64,000 nucleotides of DNA from RGEC01 sp964626685 (GCA_964626685.1 CAZVJY010000007.1:62001-126000), one strand, 5' to 3'. Shown: positions 43,292-52,555, counted from the stretch's first letter. The notes: a model not told the origin generated them from the sequence alone. Made by a program: numbers and translations.

Positions 43292-46200
43292 ATGCGAATT
43301 TTACCGTCATTGTATTTTCGGTTGTTTATAGCCATTGCTTCCTTTATTTTTTCCTCCTGTGGAAGCGATGACTCAGAGCAGGCAATATTATTTGAACTAA
43401 CCAAGCCGGAGGAAACTGGGATAACCTTCGTTAACTCTGTACCGGAAAACGATTCGCTGAATCAATTTATTTATCATTATCTCTTTAATGGAAACGGAGT
43501 TGCTACCGGCGACCTAAACAATGATGGTTTGCCTGAAGTTGTTTTTAGCGGTAACGAAAAATCGGCAGTGCTTTACCTGAACAAGGGGGACTTCAAATTT
43601 GAAGACATTACAGAAAAATCCGGTTTAAAAACAGCCTACTGGATGAGTGGAATTAGCCTGGCTGATGTCAACAATGATGGTTTTCTGGATATTTACATCT
43701 GCAGAAGCGGACCAAATAAAAACAGGGATCGAAAACGAAACTTACTGTTTATAAACAATGGCAACCTCACCTTTACGGAAAAGGCTGCCGCATGGGGCGT
43801 TGATGATCCGGGAAATGCTACTTGTGCTACCTTTTTCGATATGGACAATGACGGCGACATGGATATGTACCTCGGCAACCACGCCGATCGCTTTTTTGAT
43901 GATATCGCCACAAAGTTCACACCTGCCCTACACCGCGATGAAACCAGCCAACAGCATCTTTTCAGAAATGATGGCAATAAGTTTACAGATGTGAGTGAAG
44001 CCGCCGGTGTGAATGCCATGGGGTATTGCCTTAGTGCAACAGCGGCCGATTTTAATAAAGATGGATATGTGGATTTGTATGTATGTAATGACTACCATGT
44101 ACCCGATTATTACTTTATAAATAATGGAAATGGCACTTTCAGTAATAAATTTGATACGTATTTCCGACACAGCAGCACCAACAGCATGGGCGCTGATGCT
44201 GCCGATTACAACAAAGACGGCTGGATAGATCTGTTTACCGTGGATATGTTATCAGATGATCCAAGACGTTTTGGCCTTCTTAAAGGACCGGAAAAATACG
44301 AATACTACAATACAGCGCAGAAGAACGGTTACGGCCTACAATACATGCGCAATAACCTGCAAACCAATTTTAACGGCCACTTCTCTGATCTTGCATATTT
44401 GAATGGTGTTGCCAGAACAGACTGGAGCTGGAGTCCTCTCTTCGCTGATTTCGACAATGACGGATCAACCGATTTATTCATTACAAACGGGTATTACCGC
44501 GATGTTACAAATATGGATTTCATGTTGTTTCAAAACAGAAAGTACCAACAAATGAATCAATATGCTTCGCACAAAGAGATTCTGGAAAAACTGCCGTTTG
44601 AAAAAATATCAAACTATGCATACCGCAATATTGGCGACCACAGGTTTAGTAATGTAACACAGCAATGGGGACTTGAAGAACCCTCACTCAGCACAGGTTC
44701 AGCCTATGCGGATTTAAATGCAGACGGCAAATTGGATCTCATTATCTGTAACCAGGGTGATGTGGCCTCCGTTTACAAAAATGTAGGAACAGAGAAAAAC
44801 TACCTTCGTGTTAAGTGTAAGGGCGGAAAAAAGAACAACAGATTTGGAGTTGGCTGCAAGCTCATGGTTACCGGAGACTCCGGAACCCAGATTATGGAAA
44901 TGCAGCCTTCTAGAGGTTATCAAAGCACATCTGAACCCATTTTTCATATAGGTCTTGGCGATGCAAAGTCATTGAAGCAGTTAACCGTGATATGGCCTAA
45001 CGGAGAATTCCAGATTATCAAGGATGTGGCAGGAAACCAACTGCTGGAGCTGGATGAAAAAGATGCCGGTGGCCGATGGAATTACAACCAGGAAAACAAT
45101 CTTGTTTTTGAGGATATTACTGCCCAGTCCCAACTTGATTTTGTGCACCAGGAAGGCGACAATCCCGATTTTAAATACGAACCTTTGATTCCGGGAAGAT
45201 ATACCATGCAAGGGCCCGGAAGTACTACCGGTGATGTAAACGGAGATGGACTTACCGATTTGTTAATAACCAATGCCATGGGAAGCTGGGGTCCTGTTTT
45301 ATACCTGCAAACACCCGGTGGAACGCTTTCTGCATCGTCCTCACAGCCGTGGAGAGCCATGAATGATATCGATGTCTTAGGCTGCCTGCTTTTTGATGCT
45401 GACAGCGATGGAGATAATGATGTTTACCTCGCGGCAGGGGGAAATGAATACCCATTTGATAATACACGCTATAAACACAGACTGTATTTAAATGATGGCA
45501 AAGGCAATTTCTCTGAAGCCCCCAAAGCACTTCCTGATGTAAACACCAGTGGATCGTGCATTGTGGCCGGTGACATAGACGGTGATGGTGACCTAGACCT
45601 GTTTGTTGGCGGTAGGCTTAAACCAAGAAGTTATCCAGAGGTAAAAATAAGAAGCTATCTGTTACTGAACAACAAAGGTTCCTTTTCGGATGTAACTGAA
45701 TACGCTGCACCCGATTTATATCAGGCAGGCATGGTCAGTGCTGCTATATTTTGCGATTACAACAACGACAATAAACTGGATCTGGTTGTTTCGGGTGAAT
45801 GGATGCCCGTTGCATTTCTTGCCAACAATGGTTCAAAACTGGTAAATCAAAGCGGTGCCACGGGAACTGTGGGCTTTTCGGGCTGGTTTAACAGCCTAAT
45901 GGCAGTAGATATTGATAACGACAACGATTTGGATATTGTCGCCGGTAACAAAGGTATGAATTCCTTCCTGAAGGCAACAACCGATGAGCCTCTCAAAGTA
46001 TACTGGACCGATCTGGATGGAAGTGGAAATATTGATTTTTGGTTATCCTATACCCGAGATAATAAAGAATATCCTGTTTACGGACTTGAAGAAATGCTGA
46101 CAGCTTATCCGCTCTTTATGAATAAACGTTTTACCGATTACAATGAATTTGCTGGTAAATCTGTTTTTGAGGTATTTGGAGAAGAAAACAGCAAGAAGCA

Positions 46201-46771
46201 ATCCATGAAGGCTACTGAGTTTAACAGCCTGCTGCTAAGGAACAGTGATGCTGTTTTCAGCATAGAGTATTTACCTCGCCTGGCTCAGGCAGGACCCATT
46301 TTTGGTATCGCTGCTGCTGATCTCGATGAAAATGGATTTCTGGATATTGTAGGCGTAGGTAATAGTTTTTCTCCAAGAGTACAGCACGGAAGAGACGATG
46401 CATTGCATGGATTTTTGCTCATGAACGATGGAAAAGCATTGCAGTACAGCAATGGTATTTCCAATGGCTTTTACGTTCCAGGAGATGCAAAATCACTCGT
46501 TTGGATTGATTTATACGGCAAATCACTTAGCCTGGTAGCAAACCAGAATAATGACAAAAGCAAAGTATTTAGCCTGAAAAGCAAAAATTTAACATTCAGG
46601 GCAGCACCCCCTCGTGCCAGTAAAGCCGTTGTTTCGCTAAAAAATGGTGGCGGAAGAATTGAGAATTTATCACCAGGTTCGGGCTATCTATCAGCTTCAA
46701 GACCCGGCATATGGGTGAACAGTCAGGTAAAATCTGTGCAGTTTTTTGATGTAAATGGAAACAAACTCTGA
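43292..46771 (+). CDS. FG-GAP/VCBS and ASPIC/UnbV repeat surface lipoprotein
   Basis: The 1159-residue protein has a lipoprotein signal (LFIAIASFIFSSC). Numerous FG-GAP/VCBS repeats carry calcium-loop-like DxNxDG motifs: GDLNNDGLPEVVF, ADVNNDGFLDIYI, FDMDNDGDMDMYL, ADFNKDGYVDLYV, GDVNGDGLTDLLI, GDIDGDGDLDLFV. About residues 500-590 (FGVGCKLMVTGDSGTQIMEM ... LTVIWPNGEFQII) is an ASPIC/UnbV domain, and a second block of repeats follows. The protein is expected to be a calcium-stabilised beta-propeller on the cell surface, perhaps for polymer or protein binding; no enzyme residues are evident. In Bacteroidetes such proteins often accompany SusCD pairs, which are not present here. Confidence 0.88.
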   Translation: MRILPSLYFRLFIAIASFIFSSCGSDDSEQAILFELTKPEETGITFVNSVPENDSLNQFIYHYLFNGNGVATGDLNNDGLPEVVFSGNEKSAVLYLNKGDFKFEDITEKSGLKTAYWMSGISLADVNNDGFLDIYICRSGPNKNRDRKRNLLFINNGNLTFTEKAAAWGVDDPGNATCATFFDMDNDGDMDMYLGNHADRFFDDIATKFTPALHRDETSQQHLFRNDGNKFTDVSEAAGVNAMGYCLSATAADFNKDGYVDLYVCNDYHVPDYYFINNGNGTFSNKFDTYFRHSSTNSMGADAADYNKDGWIDLFTVDMLSDDPRRFGLLKGPEKYEYYNTAQKNGYGLQYMRNNLQTNFNGHFSDLAYLNGVARTDWSWSPLFADFDNDGSTDLFITNGYYRDVTNMDFMLFQNRKYQQMNQYASHKEILEKLPFEKISNYAYRNIGDHRFSNVTQQWGLEEPSLSTGSAYADLNADGKLDLIICNQGDVASVYKNVGTEKNYLRVKCKGGKKNNRFGVGCKLMVTGDSGTQIMEMQPSRGYQSTSEPIFHIGLGDAKSLKQLTVIWPNGEFQIIKDVAGNQLLELDEKDAGGRWNYNQENNLVFEDITAQSQLDFVHQEGDNPDFKYEPLIPGRYTMQGPGSTTGDVNGDGLTDLLITNAMGSWGPVLYLQTPGGTLSASSSQPWRAMNDIDVLGCLLFDADSDGDNDVYLAAGGNEYPFDNTRYKHRLYLNDGKGNFSEAPKALPDVNTSGSCIVAGDIDGDGDLDLFVGGRLKPRSYPEVKIRSYLLLNNKGSFSDVTEYAAPDLYQAGMVSAAIFCDYNNDNKLDLVVSGEWMPVAFLANNGSKLVNQSGATGTVGFSGWFNSLMAVDIDNDNDLDIVAGNKGMNSFLKATTDEPLKVYWTDLDGSGNIDFWLSYTRDNKEYPVYGLEEMLTAYPLFMNKRFTDYNEFAGKSVFEVFGEENSKKQSMKATEFNSLLLRNSDAVFSIEYLPRLAQAGPIFGIAAADLDENGFLDIVGVGNSFSPRVQHGRDDALHGFLLMNDGKALQYSNGISNGFYVPGDAKSLVWIDLYGKSLSLVANQNNDKSKVFSLKSKNLTFRAAPPRASKAVVSLKNGGGRIENLSPGSGYLSASRPGIWVNSQVKSVQFFDVNGNKL

Positions 46772-46776
46772 TTTTA

Positions 46777-46807
46777 TTTGAAAAACCAATAAATAAACCT
46801 ATATTTG
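46777..46807 (+). promoter_or_regulatory. Promoter of the 49-aa basic protein (TTTG-N19-TATATTTG)
   Basis: TTTG at 46777-46780 and TATATTTG at 46800-46807 are 19 bp apart, matching both Bacteroidetes promoter elements. The ATG at 46827 lies 19 nt after the box. Confidence 0.85.
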
Positions 46808-46826
46808 CACTTCTAAAAAATCAGCC

Positions 46827-46976
46827 ATGGGAGTTACCAGACTAAAGCGCAAAGAAGCAAAAATCAGAGCCAGATCCAACCGCAGGGTGCAAACCATCAA
46901 GCGCCTCAAATCAGTGGTTTTACTTGCATCTCCTTTCAAAGGGGAGTCAGGTATAATTCTGGAAGATCAAGAATAA
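46827..46976 (+). CDS. Small basic protein (49 aa), function unknown
   Basis: The reading frame ATG to TAA encodes 49 residues beginning MGVTRLKRKEAKIRARSNRR, strongly basic in the first 30 residues and neutral to acidic at the end (GESGIILEDQE). It has its own consensus promoter (46777-46807) and a strong terminator right after it (46995), which argues that it is a real gene rather than chance. The Arg/Lys-rich N-terminus suggests binding to rRNA or ribosome, as for several small Bacteroidetes proteins; I have a vague recollection of proteins starting MGVTRLKRK in the phylum but cannot name a family. No signal peptide or membrane helix. Confidence 0.75.
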   Translation: MGVTRLKRKEAKIRARSNRRVQTIKRLKSVVLLASPFKGESGIILEDQE

Positions 46977-46994
46977 TCCAACAAATGTGTTGTG

Positions 46995-47025
46995 AAAAGC
47001 GATCCGCAAGGGTCGCTTTTTTTTT
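46995..47025 (+). terminator. Strong intrinsic terminator after the 49-aa gene
   Basis: AAAAGCGATCC and GGGTCGCTTTT pair (one G-T) around the stable tetraloop GCAA, followed directly by nine T in total. Confidence 0.92.
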
Positions 47026-47089
47026 ATTCTGTCCAAATAGCAATTTCACTGCACACTTTGACAATTAATCTGCGAACTTTGTGTTTGCG

Positions 47090-48400
47090 ATGAGATCAAT
47101 CCTTTTTCTATTTTCCCTGGTGTTGCTGATTGCTGCCTGTACAAAAAACAATACTAACAAAGTTATCCTGAAGCACGATGTGCTTTCAGAATGCAATAAG
47201 GCCATCCAAAACGCCGTGGTGGTGGATAGGGTTCCCCCGCCTGTTGCCAGTCGCAGGTACTACTATGCCGGAGTTGCAGCATATGAAGCGATTGTCCCCT
47301 TTTCAAAAGATTTCATTTCACTTGCCGGACAACTAAAAGGTCTTACAGACATACCAAAACCGGATACCAGTCTGGGTTATTGTCTTGACCTGGTAGCGGT
47401 GTGTGCCCATACCTACACCAGCCAAAAACTGGTTTTTCAGGAAGACAGCATATCAAACTTCAGAAAACGCAAACTTGATTATTATCAAAACGAACTCCCA
47501 TCAAATACATTTAAAAATTCTGTGGCCTATGGTGATTCTGTAGGTGCTGCCATTGTGAGGTGGTCAAAATCCGACAATTACGGAAAAACACGGGGTACAG
47601 ACTTTTACATTGTTAAAAAAGAAGATGGTAAATGGGAGCCTACACTGCCGGAATTTGGTGATGCGCTGGAGCCAAACTGGTTCAAACTGCGCACTGCTGT
47701 TATCCCCACTGCCTCAAGTATTGCTATTCCTGCACCTGAACCTTTCAGTAAGGATAAAAACAGTCGTTTTATTAAAATAGCCAGGCAGGTGTACGATCAG
47801 AAAAAAAACCAGGATAGTTCATATTTAGCCATCGCAAAATATTGGGACGACAACCCCAATTCAGCTATTCACTACGGACATGCAACCATCAATGTTTTAC
47901 GTGTTTCTCCCCCAGGTCACTGGCTCAGTGTTTTTAGCCAGGCAGCAAGACAGCAGAAGTATGATTTGTTTAAATCAGCCGAAGGGATTGCACGCTTAAG
48001 TGCTGTGATTTATGATGCTTTTATTGTTTGCTGGGACACCAAGTACAAAACTGAATATGTGCGCCCTGAGACGGTAATCCGCAAATTCATTGACAGCAGC
48101 TGGACACCTGCCATTCAGACTCCACCATTTCCAGAATATCCCAGCGCTCATAGCGTGGTTAGTACCTCATCGGCAAAACTATTAACATCCATGTTTGGCG
48201 AATACGCCTTTACCGACAGCACACAAATCGAATTTGGGCTGGGTGCCAGAAGTTTTGCTAATTTCAAAGAAGCCGCAAATGAAGCCTGCATGAGCAGGCT
48301 CTACGGAGGCATTCATTTTATAGATGGAATAGAAAACGGCAAACTCATGGGTAATTTACTCGGAGAATATCACATCCGGAACGTAAAAACCCGACGGTAG
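47090..48400 (+). CDS. Vanadium-dependent haloperoxidase/PAP2-like lipoprotein
   Basis: I start at the ATG at 47090 (MRSILFLFSLVLLIAACTKN, a lipobox signal) rather than the GTG three codons earlier. The 436-residue protein carries the three acid-phosphatase/vanadate motifs in order: KX6RP in KYKTEYVRP, PSxH in PSAHSVV (PSGH in the classic family) and SRX5H in SRLYGGIHF. This places it in the vanadium haloperoxidase branch, where vanadate-bound enzymes oxidise halides; acid phosphatase activity is the alternative. The lipobox places it on a membrane facing the periplasm or surface. It is convergent with valS, with only 2 bp between stop codons. Confidence 0.87.
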   Translation: MRSILFLFSLVLLIAACTKNNTNKVILKHDVLSECNKAIQNAVVVDRVPPPVASRRYYYAGVAAYEAIVPFSKDFISLAGQLKGLTDIPKPDTSLGYCLDLVAVCAHTYTSQKLVFQEDSISNFRKRKLDYYQNELPSNTFKNSVAYGDSVGAAIVRWSKSDNYGKTRGTDFYIVKKEDGKWEPTLPEFGDALEPNWFKLRTAVIPTASSIAIPAPEPFSKDKNSRFIKIARQVYDQKKNQDSSYLAIAKYWDDNPNSAIHYGHATINVLRVSPPGHWLSVFSQAARQQKYDLFKSAEGIARLSAVIYDAFIVCWDTKYKTEYVRPETVIRKFIDSSWTPAIQTPPFPEYPSAHSVVSTSSAKLLTSMFGEYAFTDSTQIEFGLGARSFANFKEAANEACMSRLYGGIHFIDGIENGKLMGNLLGEYHIRNVKTRR

Positions 48401-48402
48401 TA

Positions 48403-51015
48403 TTACAGAGATTGCAATTGCGATTGCAAACTCATAATTTTCTGCTCAGCATCTGCCTTTTTCTGCCTCTCCCTGTCAACCACATCCTGCTTTGCATTGG
48501 CGACAAACTTTTCATTGGATAGCTTTGCATCTACGCTCCGCATAAAACCTTGTAGGTAAGCTATTTCCTCTTCAAGCCGTTTCTTCTCTGCTTCAGTATT
48601 TACAGCAATATTCAGACGGATAAAGGCCTGCGATGTGCCCGCCATCACGGATACGGCAGAATCCGGCTTTTCTCCGTTTAAATAAAGCGTAACATTGGCA
48701 AGTTTCTCTATAAGCGCAGCATTCTCACTAAATACGTCATCCTTACTTAAAAGAACTACTTCCAGGTTTTCTTTGGGAGATATTCCTTTGCTGTTTCGCA
48801 CATTCCGTATTTCTGCAACGAGTACCAAAGGCAGCTCTGAAGGCAGTTCCATACCCTTTGATATGGGGTAAGTATCTGTAATACACGGTTTTTCCGGATG
48901 GGCAGCGTGCAAAGCATGATGCAGTTCTTCCGTAATAAATGGCATGAATGGATGTAATAACCTAAGCAAAACATCAAAATGCTGTTTCACCTGATTGAGG
49001 GTTTGGGAATTAAGTTTCTCACTATGTGGTGGTTTAATTGCTTCCAGCAATACACTGCAGAAATCATCCCAAACCAGCTTATAAACCGACATCAGCGCAT
49101 CATTCAGCCGAAATTCTTGAAATGCTTTCTCCATTTCACCGGCAACAAAATCAGCCTTTGCCTCAAACCATTGCAGCACCTGCTTTTCATTGGGTCTTAC
49201 TATTGCTTGCGAATCGGATTCCCAGCCAGAAACAAGCCTATATGCATTCCAAATTTTATTACAGAAGTTTCTGCCTTGCTCAACCTGTGATTCGTCAAAA
49301 AGGATGTCATTTCCAGCAGGCGAACAAAGCAACATACCCATACGAACACCATCAGCACCAAACTTCGCAATCAAATCAAGGGGATCTGGGCTGTTACCCA
49401 GGCTTTTACTCATTTTTCTGCGTTGTTTGTCCCGTACAATACCTGTAAAATAAACATTTTTAAATGGCTTGTCCGATCCGTATTCGTAACCTGCCATAAT
49501 CATTCTGGCTACCCAGAAAAAGATGATCTCAGGCGCAGTCACCAAATCATTGGTAGGATAATAATAACCAAGCTCTTTTTTACCCGCTTCTGCAAAACCG
49601 TCAAATACGCTGATTGGCCAAAGCCAGCTACTGAACCATGTATCCAGCACATCCTCATCCTGCTTTAGCGCTTCTGCATTTACAGTTATCTGTTTTTTGG
49701 CAAACTCCACCGCAGCCTCATTTGCATCTTTTGCTACAACAAACTGACCATCATTGGTATACCATGCAGGGATACGATGTCCCCACCACAATTGTCTGCT
49801 GATATTCCAGTCTTTAATATTTGAAATCCAATGATGGTAAGTATTTTTGAATTTAGCCGGATGAAATTTAATTTCATCGTTCATTACCGATGTTAATACC
49901 TCGGGATTTTTCTTCATGAAAGCCTGCATATCCATGAACCATTGGGTACTGATTCGTGGCTCTACCACCGCATCGGTGCGTTCGCTGAATCCTACATTGT
50001 GTTTATAAGGTTCAGTCTTCAGCAACAATCCATTTGTTTCAAGTTCCTTAATCCAGAGCTTTCTTGCCTCAAAACGGTCCTTGCCAACGAATAAAATTCC
50101 CGCCTCAGAAATACTGCCATCCTCATTAAGGGTATCAAAGGCTGGCAGGTTGTACTTCTCTCCTATTTTGTAATCATTTATATCATGAGCCGGAGTTACT
50201 TTCAGCACACCTGTGCCAAAATCCATGGCGATGTATTCATCAGCAATTACAGGTATTTTTCGGTTAATCAGGGGAACTATTACTTGTTTGCCAATCCAGG
50301 ATTTATAACGGTCATCATCAGGATGCACACAAACAGCCACATCACCTGCTATGGTTTCAGGACGGGCAGTTGCTACACTGATAAAATCACCGGAATTATC
50401 TTCTGAAACATATTTTACATAATAAAGGTTGTCGTTAACCTCTCTAAAAATAACCTCTTCATCGCTTAAGGTTGTTCTTCCCTGAGGATCCCAGTTTACC
50501 ATTTTGGTACCGCGGTAGATTAATCCTTTCCGGTATAGGTCGATAAAAACATCAATTACTGCATCATAAAGAGCCGGCTCCATTGTGAAACGTGTTCGGC
50601 TCCAGTCGCAGCTTGCCCCCAGTTTTTTTAATTGCTCCAGGATTATACCGCCATATTTATGGGTCCATTCCCATGCATGCTCCAAAAACGCCTCCCTGCT
50701 AAGGTCTTTTTTTGCAATTCCTTTCTCAGCTAGCATTTTTACCACCTTGGCCTCCGTGGCAATACTGGCATGATCGGTACCCGGCACCCAGCATGCGTTT
50801 TTACCCTGCATACGTGCGCGACGTATCAGCACATCCTGAATGGTGTTGTTGAGCATGTGCCCCATATGCAGCACACCCGTTACATTCGGTGGAGGAATTA
50901 CAACGCAATATGACTCACGTTCGTCTGGCGCTGAACGAAAATAATTGTTTTCCATCCAGTACTTATACCACTTTTCCTCAATCAACGAAGGGTCATACTT
51001 GCTGCTAATTTCCAT
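48403..51015 (-). CDS. valS: Valyl-tRNA synthetase
   Basis: The 870-residue class Ia synthetase attaches valine to tRNA-Val. It has PPPNVTGVLHMGHML, containing the HIGH-like HMGH motif, the KMSKS motif (RRKMSKSLGNSPDPLD) and the connective editing domain (ATARPETIAGDVAVCVH). The C-terminal region (LIEKLANVTLYLNGE; AEKKRLEEEIAYLQGFMRSV) is the coiled-coil arm that contacts tRNA. Length is normal for the bacterial form. A TATTTTTG box ends 5 nt before the ATG, suggesting a leaderless transcript. Confidence 0.97.
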   Translation of the reverse strand: MEISSKYDPSLIEEKWYKYWMENNYFRSAPDERESYCVVIPPPNVTGVLHMGHMLNNTIQDVLIRRARMQGKNACWVPGTDHASIATEAKVVKMLAEKGIAKKDLSREAFLEHAWEWTHKYGGIILEQLKKLGASCDWSRTRFTMEPALYDAVIDVFIDLYRKGLIYRGTKMVNWDPQGRTTLSDEEVIFREVNDNLYYVKYVSEDNSGDFISVATARPETIAGDVAVCVHPDDDRYKSWIGKQVIVPLINRKIPVIADEYIAMDFGTGVLKVTPAHDINDYKIGEKYNLPAFDTLNEDGSISEAGILFVGKDRFEARKLWIKELETNGLLLKTEPYKHNVGFSERTDAVVEPRISTQWFMDMQAFMKKNPEVLTSVMNDEIKFHPAKFKNTYHHWISNIKDWNISRQLWWGHRIPAWYTNDGQFVVAKDANEAAVEFAKKQITVNAEALKQDEDVLDTWFSSWLWPISVFDGFAEAGKKELGYYYPTNDLVTAPEIIFFWVARMIMAGYEYGSDKPFKNVYFTGIVRDKQRRKMSKSLGNSPDPLDLIAKFGADGVRMGMLLCSPAGNDILFDESQVEQGRNFCNKIWNAYRLVSGWESDSQAIVRPNEKQVLQWFEAKADFVAGEMEKAFQEFRLNDALMSVYKLVWDDFCSVLLEAIKPPHSEKLNSQTLNQVKQHFDVLLRLLHPFMPFITEELHHALHAAHPEKPCITDTYPISKGMELPSELPLVLVAEIRNVRNSKGISPKENLEVVLLSKDDVFSENAALIEKLANVTLYLNGEKPDSAVSVMAGTSQAFIRLNIAVNTEAEKKRLEEEIAYLQGFMRSVDAKLSNEKFVANAKQDVVDRERQKKADAEQKIMSLQSQLQSL

Positions 51016-51020
51016 GGTTG

Positions 51021-51028
51021 CAAAAATA
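51021..51028 (-). promoter_or_regulatory. -7 promoter box 5 nt before the valS start codon (leaderless candidate)
   Basis: On the minus strand this reads TATTTTTG, an exact TAnnTTTG match, then CAACC and the ATG at 51015. A TTTG occurs farther upstream (51057 to 51054, minus) at a 25-bp spacing that is longer than usual. Confidence 0.5.
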
Positions 51029-51074
51029 ATTTATTTTATGGGAAGGATGCCTACAAACCATTATAAAATAAAAA

Positions 51075-51095
51075 GCCCCGGATAATTTCCGGGGC
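51075..51095 (-). terminator. Intrinsic terminator of the act operon
   Basis: GCCCCGG and CCGGGGC pair across a 7-nt loop; on the minus strand the hairpin is followed by TTTTTATTTT. It lies 17 bp beyond the actF stop codon and separates the act operon from valS. Confidence 0.88.
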
Positions 51096-51112
51096 CTTAG
51101 AAAGTTCAATTA

Positions 51113-52540
51113 TTATACACCTACATCGTGGTGTGCAGACTCTTCAATATAGGGATGGTTTACTGCGATCAGACCGCGCTTGGTAAGAGCGATCAGCACC
51201 CAATAAACAAATACACCACCGAACGTTAAGAGCGTTCCTATTTCAAGCAATCCTATTTGCTGCCCTGGACCAAATACACCAGGAACAACCATCAGCCAAA
51301 CATCATGGAAGTGACCGAAAATCAGGATGCAACCTACTATGGTCAGAACAACCGGATTTCTTTTTGCATTTCTCATCATGAGGATTAGGAAAGGACACAG
51401 GAAGTTAAGAACAATATTCAGCAGGAAGTTAAACTTATAATCTTCGTAGCGAATCTGGTAATATGACATCTCCTCGGGAATGTGGGCATACCAAATCAAG
51501 AGATATTGGCTTAACCAAATGTATGTCCAGAAGATAGAGAATGCAAACATAAACTTACCTAAATCATGGATGTGTTCATCAGAAACAATTTTCAGGTAAC
51601 CCTGAGATCTGAGATAAAGAACAAACAAACAAATAATGGTAAGGGATGTTACCCAGGATGTTGCGAAATTGTAAACACCAAAAATGGTACTGAACCAATG
51701 AGCATCAATGCTCATCATCCACAACCAGGCTACCACAGCGATGGTAAATCCATAGATTACAGCAAAGCCTGCACTGTAGCGAATGCTCTTTTTAAAGAAT
51801 GATACATCCCCTGGTTGCGCAGCATCTTCTGCTACAGACAAACTTCTTAGCTTGCGACCGAGCATCCACCAGATAACCACTAAAACCACTGGAAAAATGA
51901 GGAACATTTTGCTGTTCAAGAACCATGACTTTCCGTCAAGAATTGCATCAAAACCCGGCTGTCCTTTTGTAAGATGCTGGTGTTCATAATGCACCCAGTG
52001 GTACAAATCTGATTTGGCAACCAAAATGGCAATGAAAGCCAATCCAAATGCTACGGGGAAAAAAGTAGAAATAGCCTCGGGTACCCTCTTAATGGCTGCA
52101 CTCCAACCGGCATTGGCAATGTATTGAACCGCTACAAAAAACAGTGCGGCAAGAGAAACCATAAACAATAAATAACCAACAATCAGAATATTAGACCAAA
52201 TACGGGTAGTCCATGGTTTATCCTGTTTGTGAAATTCGGCCCTAGGTCCAAACTTTTCATTTTCAACATTACCATGATGTTCGGCAGCTTTGGCGTGAGT
52301 ATCTGCTGCATGTTCATTCACTGCAATTTCTCCGCCTGCGGCAGCGGTGGCTGCGTGCTCATGTTTGGTAGCAGCAGTTTCATGGCCATGACCATGCGAA
52401 CCGCTTTTATCCATAGTAGCAATTCCTATGCCGGCAAGAATTAAACCAATAACGGTAAGTCCTATGGCAAATCTTTTTGCTTTTGCAGGCACAGTAAACT
52501 GCTCCTGCTTAATCTCAATCTTATGATGTCCGTGTCCCAT
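51113..52540 (-). CDS. actF: Alternative complex III subunit ActF (quinol:cytochrome c oxidoreductase membrane subunit)
   Basis: The 475-residue membrane subunit is a NrfD-related protein paralogous to ActC. About ten membrane helices are seen. Between the first (FAIGLTVIGLILAGIGIATM) and second helices is an insertion rich in histidine, nine of them between residues 49 and 89 (H49, H51, H53, H60, H62, H77, H82, H88, H89). The core contains WWMLGRKLRSL and the conserved WMMSIDAHWFSTIFGVYNFA. It ends the actABCDEF operon, just before a strong terminator. In the known Flavobacterium johnsoniae complex ActC and ActF flank the quinol site; details for this protein are inference. Confidence 0.94.
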   Translation of the reverse strand: MGHGHHKIEIKQEQFTVPAKAKRFAIGLTVIGLILAGIGIATMDKSGSHGHGHETAATKHEHAATAAAGGEIAVNEHAADTHAKAAEHHGNVENEKFGPRAEFHKQDKPWTTRIWSNILIVGYLLFMVSLAALFFVAVQYIANAGWSAAIKRVPEAISTFFPVAFGLAFIAILVAKSDLYHWVHYEHQHLTKGQPGFDAILDGKSWFLNSKMFLIFPVVLVVIWWMLGRKLRSLSVAEDAAQPGDVSFFKKSIRYSAGFAVIYGFTIAVVAWLWMMSIDAHWFSTIFGVYNFATSWVTSLTIICLFVLYLRSQGYLKIVSDEHIHDLGKFMFAFSIFWTYIWLSQYLLIWYAHIPEEMSYYQIRYEDYKFNFLLNIVLNFLCPFLILMMRNAKRNPVVLTIVGCILIFGHFHDVWLMVVPGVFGPGQQIGLLEIGTLLTFGGVFVYWVLIALTKRGLIAVNHPYIEESAHHDVGV

Positions 52541-52555
52541 TGAGTGTATTCTAAT

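Noticed and set aside
48403..51015. A functional link between valS and the tRNA-Val at 18215
   Set aside because: They are 30 kb apart with unrelated genes between; coincidence is the simple reading.
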